NCBI RefSeq assembly: GCF_015624485.1
Contig: NZ_CP061378.1
Location: 5,766,001-5,830,000 of the forward strand
Direction: 5' to 3'
From: Bradyrhizobium genosp. L
GTDB taxonomy: Bacteria > Pseudomonadota > Alphaproteobacteria > Rhizobiales > Xanthobacteraceae
DNA length: 64,000 nt
Below the pieces are notes generated by a model, which worked only from the letters and a program-made list of their open reading frames with translations, made no database searches and had not been told where the DNA came from. How positions within the stretch are numbered: position 1 is the stretch's first letter; every line of letters starts with the position of its first letter. This document shows, one piece after another, positions 54,029-62,711 of the stretch. The translations under genes and the position numbers were made by a program.

Positions 54029-55684
54029 TCAAAGGATTTTGATTGCGCTCTGAAGCGTCATGTACACGCCGTAGGCCAATGGAATGCCGACGAACAGCCA
54101 GAACAGCGCGGACTGCGCGTCCAATCCCCCCTTGCCGATCCCGAACGATCCGGTCTGCCCGGCCGAAGCGCCGGCACTCGCCTGTTGCAGTTTCGCGACC
54201 TCCGCCTCGCTCATGTACCACTTCGGATCGACCGGCTTGACCAGATAGTTGCAGATCAGGCCCGCGACCAGCATCCCGCACAGGATATACATGGTGGAGT
54301 TGTAGAGCTGGTCACGCGGCACGCCGGCCGCAAGCTGGAATTCACGGATGTAGTTCACCACCACCGGACCGATGATGCCGGCGGTCGACCACGCCGTCAG
54401 CAGACGGCCATGGATGGCGCCGACGAACTGGGTGCCGAAGATGTCCGCGAGATAGGCCGGCACGGTGGAGAAACCGCCGCCATACATCGACAGGATGATG
54501 CCGAAGCCGAGCACGAACAGCAGCTTGTTGCCCGTCACGGCGAAGGTCGGCGCCAGCGCGTAGAGCACGATGCCGAGGATGAAGAACGTGTAGTAGGTGT
54601 TCTTGCGGCCGATATAGTCCGACAGCGTGGCCCAGAAGAATCGGCCGCCGATGTTGAACAGCGAGAGCAGCCCGGCGAAGCCGGCGGCGATCACGGCGAT
54701 CTGTCCCTTCTGCGCCGCGTTGAGCGCATTGAAGCCGACATCGGGCAGCCCGATCAACTTGCCTCCGAAAATCTCCTGCAACATCGGCGAGGCCATGCCG
54801 ATCACGCCGATTCCCGCCGACACGTTCAAGCAGAGCACCCACCAGATCAGCCAGAACTGCGGGGTCTTGTGCGCGTTGTCGAGATGGACGTGATGCTCTG
54901 ATATCATCGTCTTCTTCTCGCTCGGCGGCGTCCAGCCGTCGGGCCGCCAACCGGCCGGCGGCAGGCGGTAGCGGAACGCGCCGATCACCATGAATACGAA
55001 ATAGATGACCGCCAGGGTCAGGAAGGTTTCCCAGACGCCGACCGACGTCGGTGTCTTGAACTGGTTCATCAGCCAGGCGGCAAGCGGAGCACCGATCATC
55101 GCGCCGCCGCCGAAGCCCATGATCGCCATGCCGGTCGCCATGCCGCGGCGGTCGGGGAACCATTTCACCAGCGTCGACACCGGCGAGATGTAGCCGAGAC
55201 CGAGGCCGATGCCGCCGATCACGCCGGAGCCGAGCCACATCAGCCAGAGCTGGTGGAGATAGATGCCGATCGCGCCGAGCACGAGACCGCCGCACCAGCA
55301 CAGCGCGGCGACGAAGCCGGCCTTGCGCGGCCCGACCTTCTCCAGCCAGCCGCCCCACACCGCCGCTGCGACGCCAAGCACCACGAAGAACAGTGTGAAC
55401 ATCCAGCCCAGGCTCGCGACCTTCCAGTCGCAAGTGGTGGTGAACAATTCCTGGACCAGCGAAATGTCGGGGCACGCTTTCGGCGCGTTCAGGCCGATCG
55501 CGCGCGACAGCGGCAGCCAGAACACCGAGAAGCCATAGGCCATGCCGATGCAGAGGTGGATGCACAGCGCCGCCGGCGGCACCAGCCAGCGGTTGAATCC
55601 GGCGGTCGCGATGGTCCGCTCCTTGTCGAGAATACCGGCACCTGCCCCGGCAACGCTTCCAGCGCTGCTGCTTATCGTCGTCAT
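54029..55684 (-). CDS. oxlT: OFA-family MFS transporter, oxalate/formate antiporter-like
   Basis: The 551-aa membrane protein has about 12 helices of the major facilitator fold. MFS loop motifs include GGWLEKVGPRKAGF and KWFPDRRGMATGMAIMGFGG; FFWATLSDYIGRKNTYY is the second-half equivalent. Pattern and length match OFA-family carriers, whose type member OxlT exchanges oxalate for formate. An extra hydrophilic insert (about 245-280) and a C-terminal helix are also seen. GGGAGG precedes the ATG. Substrate is inferred. Confidence 0.85.
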   Translation of the reverse strand: MTTISSSAGSVAGAGAGILDKERTIATAGFNRWLVPPAALCIHLCIGMAYGFSVFWLPLSRAIGLNAPKACPDISLVQELFTTTCDWKVASLGWMFTLFFVVLGVAAAVWGGWLEKVGPRKAGFVAALCWCGGLVLGAIGIYLHQLWLMWLGSGVIGGIGLGLGYISPVSTLVKWFPDRRGMATGMAIMGFGGGAMIGAPLAAWLMNQFKTPTSVGVWETFLTLAVIYFVFMVIGAFRYRLPPAGWRPDGWTPPSEKKTMISEHHVHLDNAHKTPQFWLIWWVLCLNVSAGIGVIGMASPMLQEIFGGKLIGLPDVGFNALNAAQKGQIAVIAAGFAGLLSLFNIGGRFFWATLSDYIGRKNTYYTFFILGIVLYALAPTFAVTGNKLLFVLGFGIILSMYGGGFSTVPAYLADIFGTQFVGAIHGRLLTAWSTAGIIGPVVVNYIREFQLAAGVPRDQLYNSTMYILCGMLVAGLICNYLVKPVDPKWYMSEAEVAKLQQASAGASAGQTGSFGIGKGGLDAQSALFWLFVGIPLAYGVYMTLQSAIKIL

Positions 55685-56001
55685 TGCAACCTCCCTGCAG
55701 CCGCCGTTACGTCAGGCGCATCTGCTGTCTTCGGTCCCGCCTCAGCCCCTGCGGCGCAGCTGCCAGACTGCCGTTCCGCAAAATTCCCCGCATGCGCCGG
55801 GACCACCACGCGCATTCTGGAATTTGAACCCCCAACGCGATCGGATATGCCCCGAACGCGCGGCCAATCTGGATACGATCTGCCCTCAGCCACGTGCCTT
55901 CGCCCGGGCACGAGTCTATCGCCACAACCAGACGGACATTATCAATTCGTGCAGACGGGGGAACTAGGAGTCGATAGGCAAAAGGTAGATATCCGCTGCG
56001 T
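55685..56001. other. Non-coding stretch between tusA and the OFA transporter gene
   Basis: This 317-base region presumably holds the promoter of the OFA-family transporter gene. No convincing gene, EcfG or sigma-54 site is visible. On the leftward strand TTGATA with CGATAG 18 bases later (around 55950) is a weak sigma-70-like candidate. Confidence 0.35.
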
Positions 56002-56271
56002 CTACCTCGTACGCGGCAATGCAGCATTTGACTTGTCTATCGTCCCATTCGTCTTCTCGATCAGAAAAACGATGCGAAGATCGCTTCGCTCGGCGATCTC
56101 GACCTTATCGCCGGTTTCCCGAATGAGGTTCGGGATATCGATCACCGACAACGGATCGGTGCAATGCACTTCGAGGACGTCGCCAGGCATCACCCGCTGC
56201 AGCGCCTTGCGGGTCTTCAGTGCCGGCAGCGGGCATTTCAGGCCGGTGAGATCGAGCTTGGTCGTGGTCAT
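56002..56271 (-). CDS. tusA: TusA-family sulfurtransferase
   Basis: The 89-aa protein starts MTTTKLDLTGLKCPLPALKT. Cys13 in the CPxP motif is the persulfide-carrying residue. The single alpha/beta domain ends at about residue 75 (LRIVFLIEKTNG). TusA proteins relay sulfur for tRNA thiolation and for molybdenum cofactor enzymes, including formate dehydrogenase sulfuration. Next to mobB and moeA, the Mo-cofactor role is the better guess. Confidence 0.92.
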   Translation of the reverse strand: MTTTKLDLTGLKCPLPALKTRKALQRVMPGDVLEVHCTDPLSVIDIPNLIRETGDKVEIAERSDLRIVFLIEKTNGTIDKSNAALPRTR

Positions 56272-56337
56272 GCTGCGACCATGGCGAAGCGGTGGCGTAT
56301 CGTCAACGGAGATGCGGCCCTCGCGCAGACCGTCGCG

Positions 56338-56865
56338 TCAGTGCCCGGCGGACGCCGCTGCCAGCACATCGTCGACCGCGATCGCGGACCGCAGCATCAG
56401 CGCCGCCACCGCCTCGACGTCATCGAGATGCGCCACCGGCAGCGTGGTTGCAATTGCAACGTCGCTCGCGAGTCCGACCACGCGTGCGTCGTCGGGAAAC
56501 AGCAGCGGCTTGCCGTTGGCGCCGCGATGCACCTCGATCTTGTTGACCGGCTCGCGCTTGAACCCCTCGACCACGACGAGATCGACCGGCGCCATCTTGG
56601 CCAGCAGTTCCGGCAGGTGCGGCTCGTCGGCGCCGCGCAGCTCATGCATCAGCGCCCAGCGTCGCGACGAGGACACCAGCACCTCGGTCGCACCGGACTG
56701 CCGGTGCACCCAGGAATCCTTGCCGGGCACGTCGACATCGAATTCGTGATGCGCGTGCTTGATGACGGAGACGCGCAGGCCGCGGCGCAGGAGATGCGGT
56801 ATCACCCGCGACAGCAACGTGGTCTTGCCTGCGCCGCTCCATCCCGCGAGGCCTATTATTTTCAT
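56338..56865 (-). CDS. mobB: Molybdopterin-guanine dinucleotide biosynthesis protein B
   Basis: The 175-aa GTP-binding protein starts MKIIGLAGWSGAGKTT, with the P-loop at residues 8-16. SVIKHAHHEFDVDVPGKDSW and VEGFKREPVNKIEVHR are standard MobB segments. MobB helps MobA attach GMP to molybdopterin. The open frame extends 25 codons upstream, but the usual MobB N-terminus begins here. Leftward like moeA and tusA. Confidence 0.94.
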   Translation of the reverse strand: MKIIGLAGWSGAGKTTLLSRVIPHLLRRGLRVSVIKHAHHEFDVDVPGKDSWVHRQSGATEVLVSSSRRWALMHELRGADEPHLPELLAKMAPVDLVVVEGFKREPVNKIEVHRGANGKPLLFPDDARVVGLASDVAIATTLPVAHLDDVEAVAALMLRSAIAVDDVLAAASAGH

Positions 56866-57098
56866 CCGATCCAGTTCCACATATCGGCCCTCGCCTTGCC
56901 CGTCATTGCGACCAGAGAAGCGACGAAGCACCCGTAACAACGATTATGGCTGGATTTCATCATGCCTCCAACACGCTTATATCGGCAGCGAGCCATGCGC
57001 GGGTGATGACACCGCGTTTTGGCGAGCGATGCGCAACACACTCGGTGTCGGCGCTGCGAAGCAGGGGCGACACCTGGAGAGAGGCGCGCCCGGTGACG

Positions 57099-59048
57099 CT
57101 ATGCCGGCCTGAACCCAGCTTTCGTCAAGGCCACGCGGCTTTCGTCCGACGCCAGGGCCTCGAGAAAAGCCTGCACCGCGGGCCGCTGCTTGCGCGCCGT
57201 CACCAGCGCGAAATCATAGTGCTCTTCAGCGAGCGGAATGAACCCGAGCCCCGCCGCATGGGCGACCGGTGCGATGGTCATGCCCCAGTCGGCGCGGTGC
57301 TGCGCCACTGCGGCCGCGACCGCGTTGTGCGAGCGCGGCTGATTCCAGTAGCCGTCGGGCCTGCTGCCGCCCAGCAACCGGTCGATCAGGATGCGGGTGC
57401 CCGCACCCTGGTTGCGGTTGACCATGATACAGGCGGGATCGGCGAGCGCAGTGCGCACCGCATCCTGCGCGCTGAGGCCGGTGAAGCGCGCATCACTCGC
57501 GCGGAACACGATGCCCTGCATGCGTCTCCAGCCCGGCACGAGTTCGAGGCCGGCGGCGAGATAGGGCGTGTTGTAGGTCTCGGTCTTGTCGTCGAACAGA
57601 TGGATCGGCGCCAGATCGCATTCGCCGCGCTTGGCGGCCGCGAGCCCGCCGAGGCTGCCGACCGCGATCGAGCGGACGACGAGCCCGGCACGCGCCAACG
57701 GCGCGGTGACGAGATCGAGCCCGGTGCAATGGCTGCCGACGACAACGAGATCGGGCACCCGCACATGCGGCGTGAACAGCGTCACCTCGGTGTCGCTGCC
57801 CGCCGCCATCTGGTCGGCGAGCGCATCGATCTTCAGGAAACCGTCGGCCTGTGCAAACGACGTGATCGCGCCCGAGCCCTTGCTGCCGGGATAGGCGATC
57901 AGCCCGTCGCCGCTTTCGACCAGCGACACCATGACGAACTCGGTGCGGCCGAGCTCGGATGCAATCCGCACCGGCACCTTCGCCGTCACCGTGGCGTCGG
58001 AGCGCGGCGGCAGCCCCGCCATCCGGCGCAGCACCGGCACGATCATGTCGTGGAAGGTGAACATCGCCGAGGTCGGAAAGCCCGGCAGGATGATCACCGG
58101 CTTGCCGTTGCAGACCGCGAGGCACAGCGGCTTGCCCGGCTTCAGCGCCACGCCGTGGGCGACGATGCCGGGCTTGCCGAGCCGCGCAATGATCCGGTGC
58201 GAGACGTCGCCCGCGCCCTTGGACGTGCCGCCCGACAGCACCAGCATGTCGCTGTCGGCCAGCGCCCGGCGCATCGCGGCCTCGAGCCTCGCTTCATCGT
58301 CGGCGATCGCGCCGAGAAAATGCGCGTCACCGCCGTTCTCGGCGATCGCCGCGGTCACGATCGCACCGTTGGTGTCGTAGATCGCGGCGGGCGGCAACGC
58401 CTCGCCCGGCTGCACCAATTCGTCGCCAGTCGAGAGGATCGCAACACGCGGCCGCCGGGCGACCAAGATCTCGGCAATGCCGCAGGCTGCCAGCATGCCG
58501 ATCTCGCGCGAGCCGATCATCGTACCAGTGCGCAGCAGCACCTCGCCGCGCGCGATGTCGGAGCCGGCATAGGAGACGAACTGCCCGGCCGAGGCCGCGC
58601 GCCGGACCTCGATCGCGCGCGCTGCCGCGGGCTGGGTGTGCTCGACCATCACGATGGCATCGGCGCCACGCGGCACCGGGCCGCCGGTCGCGATCGGCGT
58701 CGCGGTGCCAGGCAACACCGGCCGGGTCGGCGCCGTGCCGCAGGCGATGGTCTCGTCGTTGAGATCGAGCCGCACCGGCGCGGCTTCGCGCGCGCCGACC
58801 AGATCGGCGGAACGCAGGGCAAAGCCGTCGACATTGGAACGATCGAACGGCGGCACGTCGATCGGCGCCACGACATCCTGCGCCAGCGCACAGCCGAGCG
58901 CGTCAGCGAGCCGTCGCGTCTCCGACGGCAATTCACGCGGGAACAATGCGGCTTGGAAACGCGCCAGCGCCTCCTCGCGCGACAGGATGGTCAGGAACTG
59001 GTCCTGGTCGACGGATGCGCCGGGTTTTGTCATGGACGTGCTGCTCAT
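57099..59048 (-). CDS. MoeA-type molybdopterin protein with C-terminal periplasmic-binding-like domain
   Basis: The 649-aa protein is a fusion. Residues ~20-420 are MoeA: PPFDRSNVDGFALRSADLVG, ATPIATGGPVPRGADAIVMV, LSGGTSKGAGDVSHRI and VAHGVALKPGKPLCLAV. Residues ~430-649 resemble the PBP-like domain of Mo-regulator/ABC families (VVVGSHCTGLDLVTAPLARA; NRNQGAGTRILIDRLLGG; ADWGMTIAPVAHAAGL). MoeA inserts molybdate into molybdopterin; the second domain may sense a small ligand. An ATG 15 bases later (TKPGASVD) is an alternative start. Confidence 0.92.
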   Translation of the reverse strand: MSSTSMTKPGASVDQDQFLTILSREEALARFQAALFPRELPSETRRLADALGCALAQDVVAPIDVPPFDRSNVDGFALRSADLVGAREAAPVRLDLNDETIACGTAPTRPVLPGTATPIATGGPVPRGADAIVMVEHTQPAAARAIEVRRAASAGQFVSYAGSDIARGEVLLRTGTMIGSREIGMLAACGIAEILVARRPRVAILSTGDELVQPGEALPPAAIYDTNGAIVTAAIAENGGDAHFLGAIADDEARLEAAMRRALADSDMLVLSGGTSKGAGDVSHRIIARLGKPGIVAHGVALKPGKPLCLAVCNGKPVIILPGFPTSAMFTFHDMIVPVLRRMAGLPPRSDATVTAKVPVRIASELGRTEFVMVSLVESGDGLIAYPGSKGSGAITSFAQADGFLKIDALADQMAAGSDTEVTLFTPHVRVPDLVVVGSHCTGLDLVTAPLARAGLVVRSIAVGSLGGLAAAKRGECDLAPIHLFDDKTETYNTPYLAAGLELVPGWRRMQGIVFRASDARFTGLSAQDAVRTALADPACIMVNRNQGAGTRILIDRLLGGSRPDGYWNQPRSHNAVAAAVAQHRADWGMTIAPVAHAAGLGFIPLAEEHYDFALVTARKQRPAVQAFLEALASDESRVALTKAGFRPA

Positions 59049-59057
59049 CTGGGAAAC

Positions 59058-60167
59058 TCAGTCCCGCAACATATAGGCATCGACAACCGCGCCCGCAGCA
59101 AAGCCTTCGGAGGTCCCGGGCACGATCAGCACGGCGTCGGCGCGCGCGATCGCATCGAGCGAGAGATCCCCGATCGCCAGCGCCGACCAGCATTCCTGCC
59201 GACAGGCCAGCAGCGCGACCTCGGCGACGCCGACGGTGGAGGCGATCTTGCGCGACAGCGGCAGGCTGCGCGTCGCGCGCGGCTGCCGCTCCGACAAGCG
59301 GTCCAGCAGGGGAAGCGCGACGGCCCACCAGGCCGCAAAGGCCTGGTCCGGCGCGCCGGGCAGCGCGATGACGGGCGTCGCATGCATCCGTCCGACCGCC
59401 ATGGTGCGCCCCGGCTGCAAGGCGATGCCGTGCGTGATCAGCGCGCCGCGGCTGGCCAGCGCGCTTGCCGTCGCATCGGTGCGGCCGACACCGGTGCCTC
59501 CGATCGTGACCAACAGATCGCAGCCATCCACCTCGAGCGCGCGCGCGACATCAGATACATCCCGCCCCGCCTCGGCGCAGATGACGTCCGCTCCCGCCAG
59601 GCGCGCCGCTTCCGCAATCAGCGATGTCGTCACCTCGCCATTGGGAATGTTGACCAGGCGCAGCCTCGGCCGCCGCACGCGCAGTGTCGGCCATCCGGCA
59701 GCGCGCGCGAGCAGCAGATTGCGCGACCGCACCGGCTGTCCCGCTTCGGCGACCGCGCATCCCTGGGCGATATCGCCACCGGCATGTCGGACGCCCTGCC
59801 CCGGGACGGTTTCGCCGAGCACCTGCGCGATCGGACCGGAGCTGTCGACCAGGTCGGCATCGACAACGCAGTCGGCACCGATGGGCATCGCGGCGCCGGC
59901 CTCGACCCAGACCGGCGGCCCGGCCAGCGGCAACGGCGCATAGGAGGACGCCCCAACCAGATCGCCGGCACGCATCGCCCAGCCGTCGCCGGCGGCAACG
60001 TCGTGCGGCGGATGCGCATCGAGCCGCGGCATCTCGGCGGCGACGCAGCGCAACGCGTCGGCGAGCGGCAGTTCGACCGGCGCCACCGGTGCTGCATCGC
60101 GCAGCACGGCGGTCAGCGCCGCATCGAGCGGGGTGAGCGAAACCGGCAGGCGCTGGGTGGTGACCAT
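59058..60167 (-). CDS. MoeA-like molybdopterin-binding protein
   Basis: The 369-aa protein is a second, shorter MoeA-like protein: AAGDGWAMRAGDLVGASSYA, AGAAMPIGADCVVDADLV, VNIPNGEVTTSLIAEAARLA, the MoCF loop LLVTIGGTGVGRTD and ITHGIALQPGRTMAVGRM. It ends nine bases before the MoeA fusion gene, so they are one unit. Substitutions in the GG(T/V)S-type loop suggest it may not be a standard Mo-insertase; it may serve as partner or regulator. Confidence 0.88.
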   Translation of the reverse strand: MVTTQRLPVSLTPLDAALTAVLRDAAPVAPVELPLADALRCVAAEMPRLDAHPPHDVAAGDGWAMRAGDLVGASSYAPLPLAGPPVWVEAGAAMPIGADCVVDADLVDSSGPIAQVLGETVPGQGVRHAGGDIAQGCAVAEAGQPVRSRNLLLARAAGWPTLRVRRPRLRLVNIPNGEVTTSLIAEAARLAGADVICAEAGRDVSDVARALEVDGCDLLVTIGGTGVGRTDATASALASRGALITHGIALQPGRTMAVGRMHATPVIALPGAPDQAFAAWWAVALPLLDRLSERQPRATRSLPLSRKIASTVGVAEVALLACRQECWSALAIGDLSLDAIARADAVLIVPGTSEGFAAGAVVDAYMLRD

Positions 60168-60352
60168 GGCCCGCTATGGACCGAATCGGTGCTGAAGGAA
60201 ACTGCCTCGCGTCCATCCGCACCCCGCCATTAGACCGAAGGCGCGTTGACGCGGCCCTCCAAATAGTTGCAAAAGAAACCAATATGGCCGGCCGCGAAAG
60301 CCCGGCACAAAGCAATAATGGCCAATGCGCCAATTCACGGGAGGGAGACAGG

Positions 60353-61564
60353 ATGATCACCAAGAAGCTTGCCATGTTCGGAACGCTCGCGGCCGCGTTG
60401 CTGGCCTCGTCGGCCGCGTTTGCCCAGGTGTCCGACGACGTGGTCAAGATCGGCGTGCTGACGGACATGAACGGCCCGGCCTCGACGCCGACCGGACAGG
60501 GCTCGGTGACCGCAGCCCAGATGGCGGTCGACGATTTCGGCGGCAAGGTGCTCGGCAAGCCGATCACCGTCATCGTCGGCGACCACCAGCTCAAGCCCGA
60601 CATCGGCGCGACCATCGCACGGCGCTGGTATGACGTCGACCAGGTCGATCTGATCGTCGACGTGCCGGTGTCCGCGGTCGGCCTCGCGGTGCAGAACATC
60701 GCCAACGAGAAGAAGAAGCTGTTCATCACGCATTCGACCGGCGCGACCGATTTCCACGGCAAGTTCTGCTCGCCCTACGCGATCCAGTGGGTGTTCGATA
60801 CCCGCGCGCTCGCGGTCGGCACCGCGCAGGAGGTGGTGAAGCGCGGCGGCGACAGCTGGTTCTTCATCACCGACGACTACGCGTTCGGCCATTCGCTGGA
60901 GAAGGACGCCTCGGCGATCGTGACCAAGAACGGCGGCAAGGTGCTCGGCGCGGTGCGGCCGCCGTTTGCGACGCCGGACCTGTCGTCCTTCATCCTGCAG
61001 GCGCAGGCCTCGAAGGCCAAGATCATCGGCATTGCCGGCGGCCCGCCCAACAACACCAACGAGATCAAGACCGCCGCGGAGTTCGGCGTGTTCGCCGGCG
61101 GCCAGCAGATGGCGGCGCTGCTGGCGCTGATCACCGACATCCACTCGATCGGGCTGTCGGCCGCGCAGGGCCTGCTGCTGACCACTTCATTCTACTGGGA
61201 CATGGACGACAAGACCCGCGAATGGTCGAAGCGCTATTTCGCCAAGTTGAACCGGATGCCGACGATGTGGCAGGCCGGCGTCTATTCCTCCGTGACGGCC
61301 TATCTCAATGCGATCAAGGAGGCCGGCACCGACGAGCCGCTGAAGGTCGCGGCCAAGATGCGCGAGAAGCCGGTCGAGGATTTCTTCGCCCGCAACGGCA
61401 AACTGCGCGAGGACAATCTGATGGTGCACGACCTCTGGCTGGTGCAGGTCAAGACCCCCGCAGAATCGAAATATCCGTGGGACTATTACAAGATCCTGGC
61501 GAAGATTTCCGGCGACGACGCGTTCGGCCCGCCGGACCCGGCGTGTCAGATGATCAAGAAGTGA
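60353..61564 (+). CDS. ABC transporter substrate-binding protein (branched-chain amino acid/amide type)
   Basis: The 403-aa protein has a signal peptide (KKLAMFGTLAAALLASSAAF, cleavage after AFA) and a LivK-type Peripla_BP_6 fold: VVKIGVLTDMNGPASTPTGQ, TAAQMAVDDFGGKVLGKPIT, FFITDDYAFGHSLEKDASAI. It captures a small ligand in the periplasm for an ABC permease, but none is adjacent. GGGAGGGAG precedes the ATG. The ligand cannot be predicted. Confidence 0.92.
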   Translation: MITKKLAMFGTLAAALLASSAAFAQVSDDVVKIGVLTDMNGPASTPTGQGSVTAAQMAVDDFGGKVLGKPITVIVGDHQLKPDIGATIARRWYDVDQVDLIVDVPVSAVGLAVQNIANEKKKLFITHSTGATDFHGKFCSPYAIQWVFDTRALAVGTAQEVVKRGGDSWFFITDDYAFGHSLEKDASAIVTKNGGKVLGAVRPPFATPDLSSFILQAQASKAKIIGIAGGPPNNTNEIKTAAEFGVFAGGQQMAALLALITDIHSIGLSAAQGLLLTTSFYWDMDDKTREWSKRYFAKLNRMPTMWQAGVYSSVTAYLNAIKEAGTDEPLKVAAKMREKPVEDFFARNGKLREDNLMVHDLWLVQVKTPAESKYPWDYYKILAKISGDDAFGPPDPACQMIKK

Positions 61565-61617
61565 CGACCGGAGGTCGTCATTCCGGATTCGATGCTCACG
61601 CATCGCACCGGAATGAC
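61563..61617. terminator. Double hairpin between convergent binding-protein genes
   Basis: GACGACC/GGTCGTC forms one small hairpin. GTCATTCCGG (61577) pairs with CCGGAATGAC (61608), and CGATGC/GCATCG sits inside. The core resembles dispersed rhizobial repeats. It lies right after the first gene's stop and probably terminates both convergent genes. Confidence 0.65.
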
Positions 61618-61629
61618 GGCCTCCCCACC

Positions 61630-62598
61630 CTATTTCGCCACCCCGATCTCACGAAGATATTTCAACACGCCGGGGTGAATGAGATTGATGTCGGGCGCGG
61701 CGGCCACCGTGTTCGCGGCCGTGGTCTCGCAGGCCTGGGCGAGCTTCTTGCAGAAGGTGGCCTCGACGCCGTGCAGCGTTTTCGCCAGCCGATAGGCGAC
61801 ATCGTCGGGGAGGCCGTCGCGCACCAGCACATAGCTCCAGGAACCGACCGACGCGATCGCCTCGGTCTGCTTCGGATAGCTGCCTGCGGGCACCGTCAGC
61901 GGCTTCAGAAAAGTATGCTTGGCGCGGATCTTTGCGATCTCGTCTGCAGTCGGCGCGATGAAGCGCGCGCCGGTGGCGCTCTCGGCCATCTTGGTGAAGC
62001 CGGGCCAGCCGATGCCGGCGCCCCACAGCGCGGCCGCGCGGCCATCCTGGACCATAGGAGGCCCGTCGCCGGCGTGGTCGAGATAGATCGACTTGAAGTC
62101 CTCGTCCTGCTTCAATCCGATGCCATCGAGAATATAGCGCGACAGGATCGGCAGGCCGGAGCCCTTGGCGCCGAACGCGACCGGCTTGCCGACCAGGTCC
62201 TGGATCGTCTTGTAGGGGCTGTCGGCGCGGACCACGAACATGCCCGGGCTGGAATACATCGCGGTGAGGATCTTCATTTTCGTGGCAGGCGCGCGTCCGA
62301 TGCCCTTGAAGGCCTCATAGGCCGGCTCGCCCGCGACGGTCGCGATATCGACGCTGCCGGCCTCGAGCAGCGGGATGTTCTCGTTGGAGCCCTTGGTGTT
62401 GCGCGGCTCGATCGACAATGTCGGATCGGCCGCGTTCACCACCTCGGCCAGCGCGTTGCCGTAGAGCGGAAAGCCGCCGCCCGGCGTCGCCGTGGCGAAA
62501 CTGATCGTGGTCTTCGACATCGCCTTGTCCCCCTCCTGCGCGCTCGCACCGCCCGCCGACATCAGCGCGACGGCGCATATCACAACAGCGAATTTCAT
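61630..62598 (-). CDS. TAXI-family TRAP transporter solute-binding protein
   Basis: The 322-aa protein has a signal peptide (MKFAVVICAVALMSAGGASA) and TAXI features: ISFATATPGGGFPLYGNALA, NTKGSNENIPLLEAGSVDIA, PYKTIQDLVGKPVAFGAKGS and LDGIGLKQDEDFKSIYLDHA. Such proteins deliver ligands to TRAP permeases, which are missing here. The ATG is chosen for GAGG six bases upstream; two ATGs lie 18 and 15 bases earlier. Confidence 0.92.
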   Translation of the reverse strand: MKFAVVICAVALMSAGGASAQEGDKAMSKTTISFATATPGGGFPLYGNALAEVVNAADPTLSIEPRNTKGSNENIPLLEAGSVDIATVAGEPAYEAFKGIGRAPATKMKILTAMYSSPGMFVVRADSPYKTIQDLVGKPVAFGAKGSGLPILSRYILDGIGLKQDEDFKSIYLDHAGDGPPMVQDGRAAALWGAGIGWPGFTKMAESATGARFIAPTADEIAKIRAKHTFLKPLTVPAGSYPKQTEAIASVGSWSYVLVRDGLPDDVAYRLAKTLHGVEATFCKKLAQACETTAANTVAAAPDINLIHPGVLKYLREIGVAK

Positions 62599-62711
62599 CT
62601 CAAGCCTCGGCATCATGTCGCCCGCGACAGACTCGCACGGCAGACGGCGTAGGCAAAGGAGGCGTTTTGTGAAACGATGCCCGTAACGGTCACAAGAAAA
62701 TGAGGGAGACG

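Noticed and set aside
56946..60233. 1095-codon rightward frame across both moeA genes
   Set aside because: Its translation is Arg/His/Asp-rich shadow sequence without motifs; the leftward MoeA frames are clear.
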